From the NCBI GenBank assembly GCA_031279925.1, contig JAITHQ010000185.1:1-5299 (forward strand): a stretch of 5,299 nucleotides of DNA, given 5' to 3'. The notes under the pieces were generated by a model that was not told where the DNA came from, did not search any database, and saw nothing but the letters and a program-made list of their open reading frames with translations. The DNA comes from Treponema sp. Lineage in GTDB: Bacteria; Spirochaetota; Spirochaetia; Treponematales; Breznakiellaceae. Within the stretch, counting starts at the first letter, position 1. Every line of letters starts with the position of its first letter. Below, piece after piece: positions 1-5,299 of this stretch. Made by a program: the position numbers and the translations under genes.

Positions 1-461
1 GGATACGGGTGGTGATTCATCCGCAAAGCGTGGTTCATTCAATGGTGCGGATGAACGATGGAGCGGTGTACGCCCAGCTTTCCCGTCCCGACATGCGGCT
101 GCCGATTCACCAGGCCCTGTACTGGCCGCAAGCCGCACCCGGCCCCTTTGGCCGGCTCGATTTTGATTCGCTGCGGCTTGATTTTGAAAATCCCGATACA
201 AAAAAATTCCCCATACTGGCCCTTGCATACGAGGCGGTTAAACGGGGGGGGCTTTACCCCTGCGCGTACAACGGGGCAAACGAGGCGGCGGCCGCCGCTT
301 TTCTTGACCGGCGGATTGGCTTTCTTGATATAAGCCGGATTACCGGCTATGTTTTAGAAAAGGACTGGAGCGCGGAAGCGGCGGATATTGCCGGGGTTCT
401 GGAAGCGGATGCAAAGGCCAGGACGCTGGCTGAATCTATCATAAACAAGGATTTGCAATGA
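1..461 (+). CDS. dxr: 1-deoxy-D-xylulose 5-phosphate reductoisomerase, C-terminal part (5' end outside window)
   Basis: The enzyme makes 2-C-methyl-D-erythritol 4-phosphate from DXP with NADPH, the first committed step of the MEP isoprenoid pathway, in the cytoplasm. The frame is open from base 3 to the TGA at 459-461, about 152 residues, against a usual 380-400, so only the C-terminal 40% is here. The window opens almost directly on the family signature IRVVIHPQSVVHSMV, followed by DGAVYAQLSRPDMRLPI, and later by YNGANEAAAAAFL and YVLEKDW. All align well by eye with the E. coli enzyme's C-terminal helical domain. The catalytic Ser/Asn/Lys/Glu cluster and the NADPH domain lie upstream and cannot be judged. 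The GTG at 9 is an internal valine codon, not a start. The stop overlaps the rseP start by four bases (ATGA), implying coupled translation. An 8-G run at 244-251 sits in frame (Arg-Gly-Gly) and does not break the gene. Confidence 0.96.
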   Translation, partial: IRVVIHPQSVVHSMVRMNDGAVYAQLSRPDMRLPIHQALYWPQAAPGPFGRLDFDSLRLDFENPDTKKFPILALAYEAVKRGGLYPCAYNGANEAAAAAFLDRRIGFLDISRITGYVLEKDWSAEAADIAGVLEADAKARTLAESIINKDLQ

Positions 462-1816
462 TTATTTTGAAGATTATACTTGGCCTGTTCGGCCTGGGGC
501 TTGTGGTTTTTGTACACGAGCTGGGCCACTTTCTTGCGGCGCGCTTGGTGGGCATTGATGTTGAGGCTTTCTCGATTGGGTGGGGAAACCCCATCCTAAA
601 AAAGAAAATCGGCGCCGTTGAATACCGGCTGGGCATGTTTCCCATTGGCGGCTACTGCAAGATGCGGGGCGAAAATGAATTTCATGAGGCATGGGAAAAC
701 CGCAGCCAGGGAATAGAGCCGGTAAAGGGCACGTTTTTTGGAGCAAGCCCCCTGCGGAGAATACTGGTTGCTTTCGCCGGTCCGCTGTTCAACCTGATTT
801 TTGCTGTCCTGGTGCTTTCCCTTATCTGGGGAATAGGTTTTGAAATGCGCACCCTGGACAGCAGAATTGTACTTGCCTCGGAAATAAACCAGGACCGCTC
901 TTATCCCGCCGATGAAGCCGGTTTCCAAACCGGCGACCGGATAATCGAAGTAAATGGCAAAAAAACTTCGTATTTCCACGAAGTGCAGGAAAACATTGCC
1001 GTTAATCCCGAAAAGGAACTTGCCGTTACCGTTGAACGCGGGGGGGAAACTATTAACCTGTTTGTACGGCCCGAGCTGGACAAAAGTTCCGGGGCGGGGA
1101 GAATAGGCGTGTATTTCTGGACGGACCCGGTAATCGAAGCTGTTGCTCCGGGCAGCGATGCGGCCATTGCGGGCCTCCTGCCGGGGGATCGGCTCCTGCG
1201 TATTAATGGCGAAACGGTTGCGCACAGTGTTGATTTTATCAAGGCTTTAGAATCGCAGCCCGCCGTTCTAGTAATTGATTATCAGCGGAACGGGGTGGAG
1301 GATCAAACCAGCCTTATCCCCCTGTATTCCGAAAACGGGGCTTTTAATTCGGGAATAACCTGGGCGTCCGTACAGTACCATACGCCGCGTTTTTCCGTTC
1401 CCGCCGCCATAGCAAAGGGTTCACAGGAAAGCTGGAAAACCCTGGTGGTTTCCCTGCGAAGCCTTGGTCTATTGTTTAAAGGCATTGATCTTACCCAGGC
1501 CGTATCCGGCCCGGTTCGCATTACCTATATGGTTGGCAATATTGCCGCCGAAGGTTTTGGTCAAAGCCTTGGCGCGGGGCTGCGTTCCATGGCGGATTTT
1601 TTGGCTCTTATTTCCATTGCCCTGTGCATAATGAATCTTCTGCCCCTGCCGATTCTTGATGGGGGAATGATCGTGCTGTACCTTGTCGAACTTATCCGCC
1701 GGAAACCCATAAGCCCCAGAACCGCTACGGTTTTTCAAACATTGGGGGCGGTGATTGTTTTTGGCCTTATGATTTTTGCGGTATTCGGGGATATACTGTA
1801 TCTGGCCCGCAGGTAG
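458..1816 (+). CDS. rseP: RIP metalloprotease RseP (site-2 protease family)
   Basis: This is an inner-membrane zinc protease that cuts within transmembrane segments, classically of anti-sigma factors and of leftover signal peptides. The 452 residues match the E. coli length (about 450). The zinc motif HELGH is at residues 20-24 in the first membrane helix, and the third zinc ligand lies in NLLPLPILDGG at 393-403 (Asp401). A second hydrophobic helix spans about 100-125. Two PDZ domains follow: PDZ-N about 137-205 (AGFQTGDRIIEVNGKK) and PDZ-C about 215-280 (AGLLPGDRLLRINGE). C-terminal helices are at about 380-412 and 425-447. All catalytic parts are intact, so an active protease is expected. 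The start is the ATG of the ATGA overlap with dxr, with AAGG at 447-450 seven bases upstream. The substrate in this organism cannot be read from the window; no sigma or anti-sigma gene is adjacent. Confidence 0.96.
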   Translation: MIILKIILGLFGLGLVVFVHELGHFLAARLVGIDVEAFSIGWGNPILKKKIGAVEYRLGMFPIGGYCKMRGENEFHEAWENRSQGIEPVKGTFFGASPLRRILVAFAGPLFNLIFAVLVLSLIWGIGFEMRTLDSRIVLASEINQDRSYPADEAGFQTGDRIIEVNGKKTSYFHEVQENIAVNPEKELAVTVERGGETINLFVRPELDKSSGAGRIGVYFWTDPVIEAVAPGSDAAIAGLLPGDRLLRINGETVAHSVDFIKALESQPAVLVIDYQRNGVEDQTSLIPLYSENGAFNSGITWASVQYHTPRFSVPAAIAKGSQESWKTLVVSLRSLGLLFKGIDLTQAVSGPVRITYMVGNIAAEGFGQSLGAGLRSMADFLALISIALCIMNLLPLPILDGGMIVLYLVELIRRKPISPRTATVFQTLGAVIVFGLMIFAVFGDILYLARR

Positions 1817-1828
1817 CCCGCGCCTGAG

Positions 1829-1957
1829 AGCCTGTTCAAATTGTGGATTTTTTGCGGTCAATAGGCCGCAAAAAATCCCGATTTTCGGGCTCTTTTGGAG
1901 CCTGCAAGGTAGCATTTTGGCGTTTACAACGCCAAAATTCCAGATTTTGAGCAGGCT
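1829..1957 (+). repeat. Cloverleaf-like nested inverted repeat (structured leader RNA or MITE-like element)
   Basis: A closing stem pairs 1829-1840 with 1946-1957 (12 bp, one T·G) and encloses three hairpins. The first is 1845-1859 with 1864-1878 (13 perfect bp plus a T·G and a C-G, loop AATA). The second is 1886-1892 with 1898-1904 (7 bp, one G·T). The third is 1914-1924 with 1928-1938 (11 perfect bp, loop TAC). About 90 of 129 bases pair. Every non-Watson-Crick pair is G·U in plus-strand RNA and would be A·C in minus-strand RNA, which favours a plus-strand transcript. It sits 12 bases after the rseP stop and 34 bases before the start of the CpXC gene. It could regulate or process the message between the two gene pairs. 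Alternatively its inverted ends (AGCCTGTTCAAA and TTTGAGCAGGCT) are those of a small non-autonomous mobile repeat. No target duplication is obvious. No known riboswitch was recognised, and a good T-tract for a terminator is lacking. Confidence 0.75.
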
Positions 1958-1978
1958 TTGAAACGAAGTTTCTGTACC

Positions 1979-1986
1979 AGGAGGAG
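1979..1986 (+). promoter_or_regulatory. Strong ribosome binding site for the CpXC-type gene
   Basis: AGGAGGAG ends five bases before the ATG at 1992. It is the strongest Shine-Dalgarno in the window and fixes the start of the CpXC gene. It lies outside the cloverleaf's closing stem (which ends at 1957), so the fold as drawn does not hide it. Confidence 0.85.
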
Positions 1987-1991
1987 CCGGT

Positions 1992-2606
1992 ATGCAACGA
2001 AATATTGCCTGTCCCTGCGGCAGGGTTTTTCCGGTCCTGGCGGAGGACAGCATCGATCTTGACCGGAACGGCGAATATACCGGCCAAATTTCCAGCGGCT
2101 CTTTTATGCATTTTATCTGCCCCATCTGCGGAAAAAAACATAAGCCCGAATTTCCCCTAACGCTTGTCTGGCCCTCAAAAGGGCTTCGCCTTGAGGTTCT
2201 GCCGGAACTTGATCGCGGCGCATTTTACCGTAGAAAAAAAGCCCTCCTGGAAACCGAAACCATTATCGGCTATGCCGAACTTGCCGACCGCATTGCGGTT
2301 ATCAGTGACGGCCTTGAACCGGCTGTGGTTGAAACCCTCAAATATTACCTGCTCCTTAAGGCCGAAGAAAGCTACCCCCATCGCGAGGTAACTATCTGGT
2401 ATCAGGGAAAGGGGCCGCAATTTATCGAGTTTCATCTGCACGGAATAAAGGCCGGTGAGGTTGCCCTTATACGAACCCCGCTTGATCTCTACCAGGAAAC
2501 ACTTGACCGCTACAAAAAGCATCCTAAAAGCGAGATATTTACCCGCCTTAGAGTCCGCTCCTATCTTTCGGTGCAAAACATGCGCCGCATTGGGGAGCGG
2601 CAATGA
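1992..2606 (+). CDS. CpXC domain-like cysteine-motif protein of unknown function
   Basis: A 204-residue protein without signal peptide or membrane segment, so probably cytoplasmic. Two cysteine pairs, Cys7-Pro-Cys9-Gly and Cys43-Pro-Ile-Cys46-Gly, form a likely zinc-binding ribbon around a short beta region. The spacing and the CPxC motif match the CpXC domain family, which is known by its cysteines only and has no established function. The rest (about 60-204) appears mixed alpha/beta, with an acidic and aromatic middle (KYYLLLKAEESYPHREV) and a basic C-terminus (RSYLSVQNMRRIGER). The start is well fixed by AGGAGGAG five bases upstream. The gene lies 175 bases after rseP, behind the cloverleaf. 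Its stop overlaps the next gene's start (ATGA), so the two are very likely co-translated. A role in metal binding or in protein or nucleic acid contact is possible, but nothing here shows which. Confidence 0.85.
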   Translation: MQRNIACPCGRVFPVLAEDSIDLDRNGEYTGQISSGSFMHFICPICGKKHKPEFPLTLVWPSKGLRLEVLPELDRGAFYRRKKALLETETIIGYAELADRIAVISDGLEPAVVETLKYYLLLKAEESYPHREVTIWYQGKGPQFIEFHLHGIKAGEVALIRTPLDLYQETLDRYKKHPKSEIFTRLRVRSYLSVQNMRRIGERQ

Positions 2607-4627
2607 GAATGCGGTTTTTCTTTGGACTTGCCGGCCTTGTCCTGGTTTTATTGAATGCGCTGCCGCTTTGGGCCCAGAACGGCGGCTGGGCATTGGGGAA
2701 TTTTGCGCCCGGCGGACACCGGGGGGCGGTTACGGCGCTTGTGCATAAGGGAGATATAATACTCAGCGCCGGGGAAGATGGTTTCCTTGGAATCTGGGAT
2801 GCGCAAAACGCCGCCGCTGTTGAACGCTTTCAGCTAACGCCGTACAATATTATCGCTATGGCGGGCAGGCCGGAAACCGATGAAATTTGCCTTGTGGAAA
2901 GCGACGGGCTGGGACTATACCGGATATCCGCCTGGAATTACCGTGAGCGAAAAAATCTTTTTACCCTGCGTTTCCGGGACCCGATAGGGTATATTGCCTA
3001 TTCAGGGGGAGGGAATTTTATCATCGCGGCCAGAACCGGAAGAACCGGACTGGTTTTTATCGATGCCGTAACAGGCGGCGTTCTACAGTCTCCGCAATCC
3101 CTTACCGGCGCCGCCGCTTGTGCCGCAACCGGCAGGTCGGAGCGGAACATGGCGGTTTACTTTACATCGGGTACGCTTTCCTATTGGGACCTGGAATTGG
3201 GAAACGAAACAAACCGTTTTGAAGTTCCGTCTTACCTGAATTCTCCAATTCTGTTCAGCAATAACCGCTACCTTGCCGGGGTCAACTCAGACGGCCTGGC
3301 AGTGATCCACGCCGCATCGGGGAATTTGCTTGCAAGCGACGCCGCTATTCCGCCCGATTCTCTGCTCTGTGCATCGGGCGATGAATTGATCTGCCTTGTT
3401 CAAAACCCACAATCGGCAGAGGTATACCGTTTTACGGTGGATCGTAACGGGCGGCTGGCCATGAGCGGGCGTATTTCCCTTTCCGCCGCCAATGTTCCCG
3501 GTTTTACCTTGGGCTCCGGATATTTTGGCGCTATTGCGGCCAATGGCGGCATAGCCCTAGGCACCAGAAACGGCAATCTTATGCTTGCCGGCAAGGGCGG
3601 GCAGATTCGCGGCATGACGGTTAACAACCAAATCCGCATTGTTGAAACCGCCGTTTCAGGCTCGACCATTGCTTTCCTTGCGGAAAATAACACTTTGGGC
3701 TTTATCCCCCTGGATTTCAACCGCTTTGGCCCCAGCACAATAATAAGCCTTGAACAAAACACCGCCTACAGCCGCGTCTGTGGTTTTGATGAAGAGCAAA
3801 GCGGCGCAGGGCAGTTTGTTTTTTGGCAGGGGGAGAATACCCTTACGCCGCCTGCGCTTCGATCCCCGGATGCACGGCGGCAGCCGCTTGTGTTAGGCGA
3901 CATTAATTTCCGTTTCCCGGTTCGCTCGGCGGCATCGGCAGGTGGAAAAATACTGTTTCTTGATTCGGCGGGCAACCTTTCGGTCATTTCTCCCCTCGAC
4001 GCCCAAAGCCGTCCGTTTATGTTTTTTTCGGTTGGCCTTATGGACGCCGGTTTTATTGACCGGGACAACCTTATTCTAGGCCGCAGCGCGGTTTCGGGAA
4101 ACAGTCCTTTTTTGATGATAAATATCAAGACCGGCGAGACGGTTCCCCTGGCTTACCCTTCCCGTGCGGGCGTAATGGTTTACCGGGGGGCTTCCGGCAG
4201 TATATACGCCGCCGCAGTCGATGTTGACAAAGAGGGAAGCGGACTAACAACATCAATTGTACAGCTTAACACCGTAAGCCCGGCGCAATCGGTCCGGCTG
4301 GTTGAATTCCAGGGAGAGGACACCCAGTTTTCGCTTGCGGAATCGCAGGGAAATTTTGCCGCTACCATCGGAGGCGAAGGCGCGGCGATTTATTCAGCCG
4401 GCGGCATTAAAAAATTTGAAAGAACGGCGGGCCTGCCCGGAAGGCTTATTGACGGAGGCCGGTTTTTTATCAGCCTTGATGTGGAAGGCAATATCGCCTG
4501 GCACGAAAGCGACACGGGGAAACTGCTTGCCATATTTAGGCTGTATCAACGCCAGTGGCGGCTGCAAACCGAACGAAGTGTACTGCACGGAAATTTATCG
4601 AACATCCCCATTCGCCCCCAGCGGTAA
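2603..4627 (+). CDS. Exported WD40-like beta-propeller protein, function unknown
   Basis: A 674-residue protein. Residues 1-24 are a signal peptide: basic MRMR, a hydrophobic stretch and LWA before the predicted cut at 24/25. No lipobox cysteine is present, so it should be periplasmic or secreted rather than a lipoprotein. Residues 38-66 form one good WD40 repeat (GH at 38-39, LSAGEDGFLGIWD ending at 66). Weaker blades follow, for example LVFIDAVTGG (150-159), LSYWDLELG (192-200) and IAWHESDTGKLL near 631-642. The remainder reads as repeated short beta strands with Gly/Ala/Ser turns, consistent with one or two propellers. Such folds are binding platforms; no catalytic motif is seen and the partner is unknown. 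The start is the ATG of the ATGA overlap with the CpXC gene, with GGGGAG at 2592-2597 five bases upstream. The ATG at 2609 is a less likely alternative. The stop falls at the edge of a degenerate minus-strand AraC gene, and no terminator hairpin with a T-run follows. Confidence 0.88.
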   Translation: MRMRFFFGLAGLVLVLLNALPLWAQNGGWALGNFAPGGHRGAVTALVHKGDIILSAGEDGFLGIWDAQNAAAVERFQLTPYNIIAMAGRPETDEICLVESDGLGLYRISAWNYRERKNLFTLRFRDPIGYIAYSGGGNFIIAARTGRTGLVFIDAVTGGVLQSPQSLTGAAACAATGRSERNMAVYFTSGTLSYWDLELGNETNRFEVPSYLNSPILFSNNRYLAGVNSDGLAVIHAASGNLLASDAAIPPDSLLCASGDELICLVQNPQSAEVYRFTVDRNGRLAMSGRISLSAANVPGFTLGSGYFGAIAANGGIALGTRNGNLMLAGKGGQIRGMTVNNQIRIVETAVSGSTIAFLAENNTLGFIPLDFNRFGPSTIISLEQNTAYSRVCGFDEEQSGAGQFVFWQGENTLTPPALRSPDARRQPLVLGDINFRFPVRSAASAGGKILFLDSAGNLSVISPLDAQSRPFMFFSVGLMDAGFIDRDNLILGRSAVSGNSPFLMINIKTGETVPLAYPSRAGVMVYRGASGSIYAAAVDVDKEGSGLTTSIVQLNTVSPAQSVRLVEFQGEDTQFSLAESQGNFAATIGGEGAAIYSAGGIKKFERTAGLPGRLIDGGRFFISLDVEGNIAWHESDTGKLLAIFRLYQRQWRLQTERSVLHGNLSNIPIRPQR

Positions 4628-5060
4628 TATTTTCTTAATTGTAAAGCCGCGCCGGTTATGCCGCGAAAAATTTGGGTAAAGTAACTTTGGGAACTATAGG
4701 ACAAAATACCGGCAATATCAGCGGTTTCATCATCCAAATGAGTTCCTCAAGGTTTATCGGCTCATGCAGATGTACGGAAATATAATTGCGGAGTTTCCGT
4801 ACTGTGGGCGGATGCCCGTCTAAACTCCCTCCCCGTGTAACCATCTCGCAAAAACCAACCGCCATCTGGTACGAGAGGGCATTAATATCCTGGGGGCCGT
4901 ATCATGGCATCCATTTTCCGGCAGTAGGAATCGCTTATTGAATAGGCGTCTCCGCTTCAACGCCGCTCCGGATGGCGGCCCGGGAAACCATAGCATTAAA
5001 AGCCATAAAGATATATCTTTCCTGGCTTACCGGATTCCCGCTTTCTTCCTCTGCAATATA
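4621..5060 (-). pseudogene. Decayed AraC-family transcriptional regulator (multiple frameshifts and an internal deletion)
   Basis: Read on the minus strand, AraC-type sequence runs from about 5060 down to 4621 but needs frame changes. The order is: ERYIFMAFNAMVSRAAIRSGV in one frame, stopping at 4935-4937; then YSISDSYCRKMDAMIRPP in a second, stopping at 4882-4884; then back to the first frame for ALSYQMAVGFCEMV and KLRNYISVHLHEPINLEEL, the start of the first HTH. After about 4740 the third frame gives ETADIAGILSYSSQSYFTQ followed by IFRGITGAALQLRKYYR, the second HTH and C-terminus. About 40 residues of the first HTH are missing at that junction. One lost base near 4946-4947 and one extra C in the five-C run at 4892-4896 would explain the first two shifts. 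The N-terminal sensor part is absent and an inverted-repeat element begins there. The remnant cannot make a working DNA-binding protein. Family assignment is from motif recognition only. Confidence 0.78.
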
Positions 5061-5067
5061 CGCTGTT

Positions 5068-5245
5068 CGTATAACGTTCCGGCTGTTTACGACGTTTGGG
5101 CGGGCATAAAAGGGCTTTGCGCAGCAAAGACCGCCCGCCCAAATGTGCCGGAATGAGGCGTGGGAATGGAGCGCAGCGGAATGACCTAGCCGAATGGAGG
5201 CCAAGCCCGCTACCGCGGGCGCAGCGTAAACAGACCTGTTATACG
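5068..5245. repeat. Nested inverted-repeat element, attC-like or MITE-like
   Basis: Outer arms 5068-5075 (CGTATAAC) and 5238-5245 (GTTATACG) are a perfect 8-bp inverted repeat. Next come second arms 5083-5091 (CTGTTTACG) and 5225-5233 (CGTAAACAG), a perfect 9-bp match. Between outer and second arms lie unpaired spacers of unequal length, 7 bases on the left (5076-5082) and 4 on the right (5234-5237). The inside (5092-5224) holds further hairpins at 5092-5146 and 5205-5220. Two paired boxes separated by an unpaired spacer, with a variable structured centre, is the plan of integron attC sites, and integrons are known in Treponema denticola. Against this, there is no extrahelical base in the inner box, the element is long for an attC, and no integrase gene is in view. 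A non-autonomous mobile repeat is the main alternative. It abuts the truncated 5' side of the AraC remnant. Confidence 0.7.
5092..5146. repeat. GC-rich hairpin inside the nested element
   Basis: 5092-5105 pairs with 5133-5146 over 14 bp with a single G·T at 5094/5144. Its core TTTGGGCGGGC pairs perfectly with GCCCGCCCAAA. Within its loop, CTTTGC (5115-5120) pairs with GCAAAG (5124-5129) around GCA. There is no T-tract after it in either direction, so it is not a typical terminator. It forms part of the structured centre of the 5068-5245 element. Confidence 0.8.
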
Positions 5246-5256
5246 CGGTGCGCCCG
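5205..5256. repeat. Overlapping alternative hairpins at right arm of nested element
   Basis: GCCCGC (5205-5210) pairs with GCGGGC (5215-5220) around TACC. The same right-hand sequence can instead join a longer hairpin. In that fold 5216-5223 pairs with 5249-5256 (8 bp), then GCGTA 5224-5228 with TACGC 5242-5246, then AACA 5229-5232 with TGTT 5237-5240, with small bulges. This second fold competes with the long-range arms of the 5068-5245 element, so only one of the alternatives can exist at a time in single-stranded form. Confidence 0.65.
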
Positions 5257-5299
5257 TGACCCATATTTCATTCTATTATTTTATTTATTATTATATATA
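5257..5299. other. AT-rich window end without gene
   Basis: After base 5260 the sequence turns sharply AT-rich (mostly T and A runs ending in TATATATA), unlike everything to its left. It has no open reading frame or hairpin of note. It could be an intergenic promoter region of a gene beyond the window on either strand, but no convincing -35/-10 pair can be assigned. Confidence 0.5.

Noticed and set aside
244..251. Run of eight G in dxr, like phase-variable poly-G tracts of treponemes
   Set aside because: It is in frame within a conserved essential enzyme, encoding part of an Arg-Gly-Gly segment, and there is no sign of a frame switch. It is most likely ordinary coding sequence.
596..1225. 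Long minus-strand open frame (209 residues) opposite rseP
   Set aside because: It lies wholly within the well-conserved rseP gene, its protein resembles no family, and it has no ribosome binding site of note. It is a shadow of the real gene.
1845..1878. Hairpin as a rho-independent terminator for rseP
   Set aside because: The stem is AT-rich in its lower half and is followed by CCCGATTTTCGGG, not a continuous T-run. It fits better as one arm of the larger cloverleaf.
1469..2125. Minus-strand open frame of 218 residues across the end of rseP, the spacer and the CpXC gene start
   Set aside because: It is antisense to two supported genes and runs through the cloverleaf palindromes. Its composition is that of a shadow frame.
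5224..5246. Hairpin near the right end as a terminator for a gene beyond the window
   Set aside because: No T-tract follows directly, and the arms take part in the larger 5068-5245 inverted repeat.
5057..5246. Direct repeat TATACGC at 5057-5063 and 5240-5246 as a target-site duplication
   Set aside because: The right copy overlaps the outer box of the element itself, so it cannot be a flanking duplication; seven bases can also match by chance.
4935..5264. Minus-strand 109-residue open frame as a real small gene
   Set aside because: It starts in the inverted-repeat element and reads through its hairpins into the AraC remnant. Only the last 40 or so residues look like protein (AraC), so it is a chance fusion frame, not an independent gene.

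Overview
The window looks like a piece of a spirochaete chromosome, most likely Treponema and perhaps one of the higher-GC, termite-gut type lineages. This is inferred from the dxr–rseP gene order (I recall the same adjacency in Treponema pallidum), the CpXC-type cysteine protein and the style of the exported beta-propeller protein. No rRNA or other taxonomic marker is present, so the genus is not proven.

Layout. Positions 1-4627 are a compact block of four plus-strand genes. They are the 3' end of dxr (isoprenoid precursor synthesis), a complete rseP (intramembrane site-2 protease), a small cysteine-motif CpXC-type protein, and a long exported protein with a WD40-like start. dxr and rseP overlap by 4 bases (ATGA), and the CpXC gene and the propeller gene overlap in the same way, so there are two translationally coupled pairs. 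Between the pairs lies a 175-base spacer (1817-1991). Most of it folds into a dense four-stem cloverleaf (1829-1957), and all of its non-Watson-Crick pairs are G·U when read as plus-strand RNA. It is either a structured leader for the second pair or a small palindromic mobile repeat.

Positions 4628-5299 contain no intact gene. On the minus strand, 4621-5060 is the wreck of an AraC-family transcriptional regulator. Its helper-domain remnant and both halves of the HTH region can be read only by switching frames, with two single-base indels and one internal deletion. Its 5' side stops at a nested inverted-repeat element (5068-5245) built of an outer 8-bp and a second 9-bp perfect arm with mismatched spacers, enclosing further hairpins. 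This architecture resembles an integron attC site or a MITE-like repeat. The window ends in AT-rich sequence.

How the parts fit. dxr and rseP belong to the usual isoprenoid/envelope cluster. The CpXC and propeller genes look like a coupled pair of unknown function, one cytoplasmic and one exported. The right end is an accessory, decaying region. The two most interesting items are the cloverleaf and the attC-like element. Neither is attributed to a known system with certainty.
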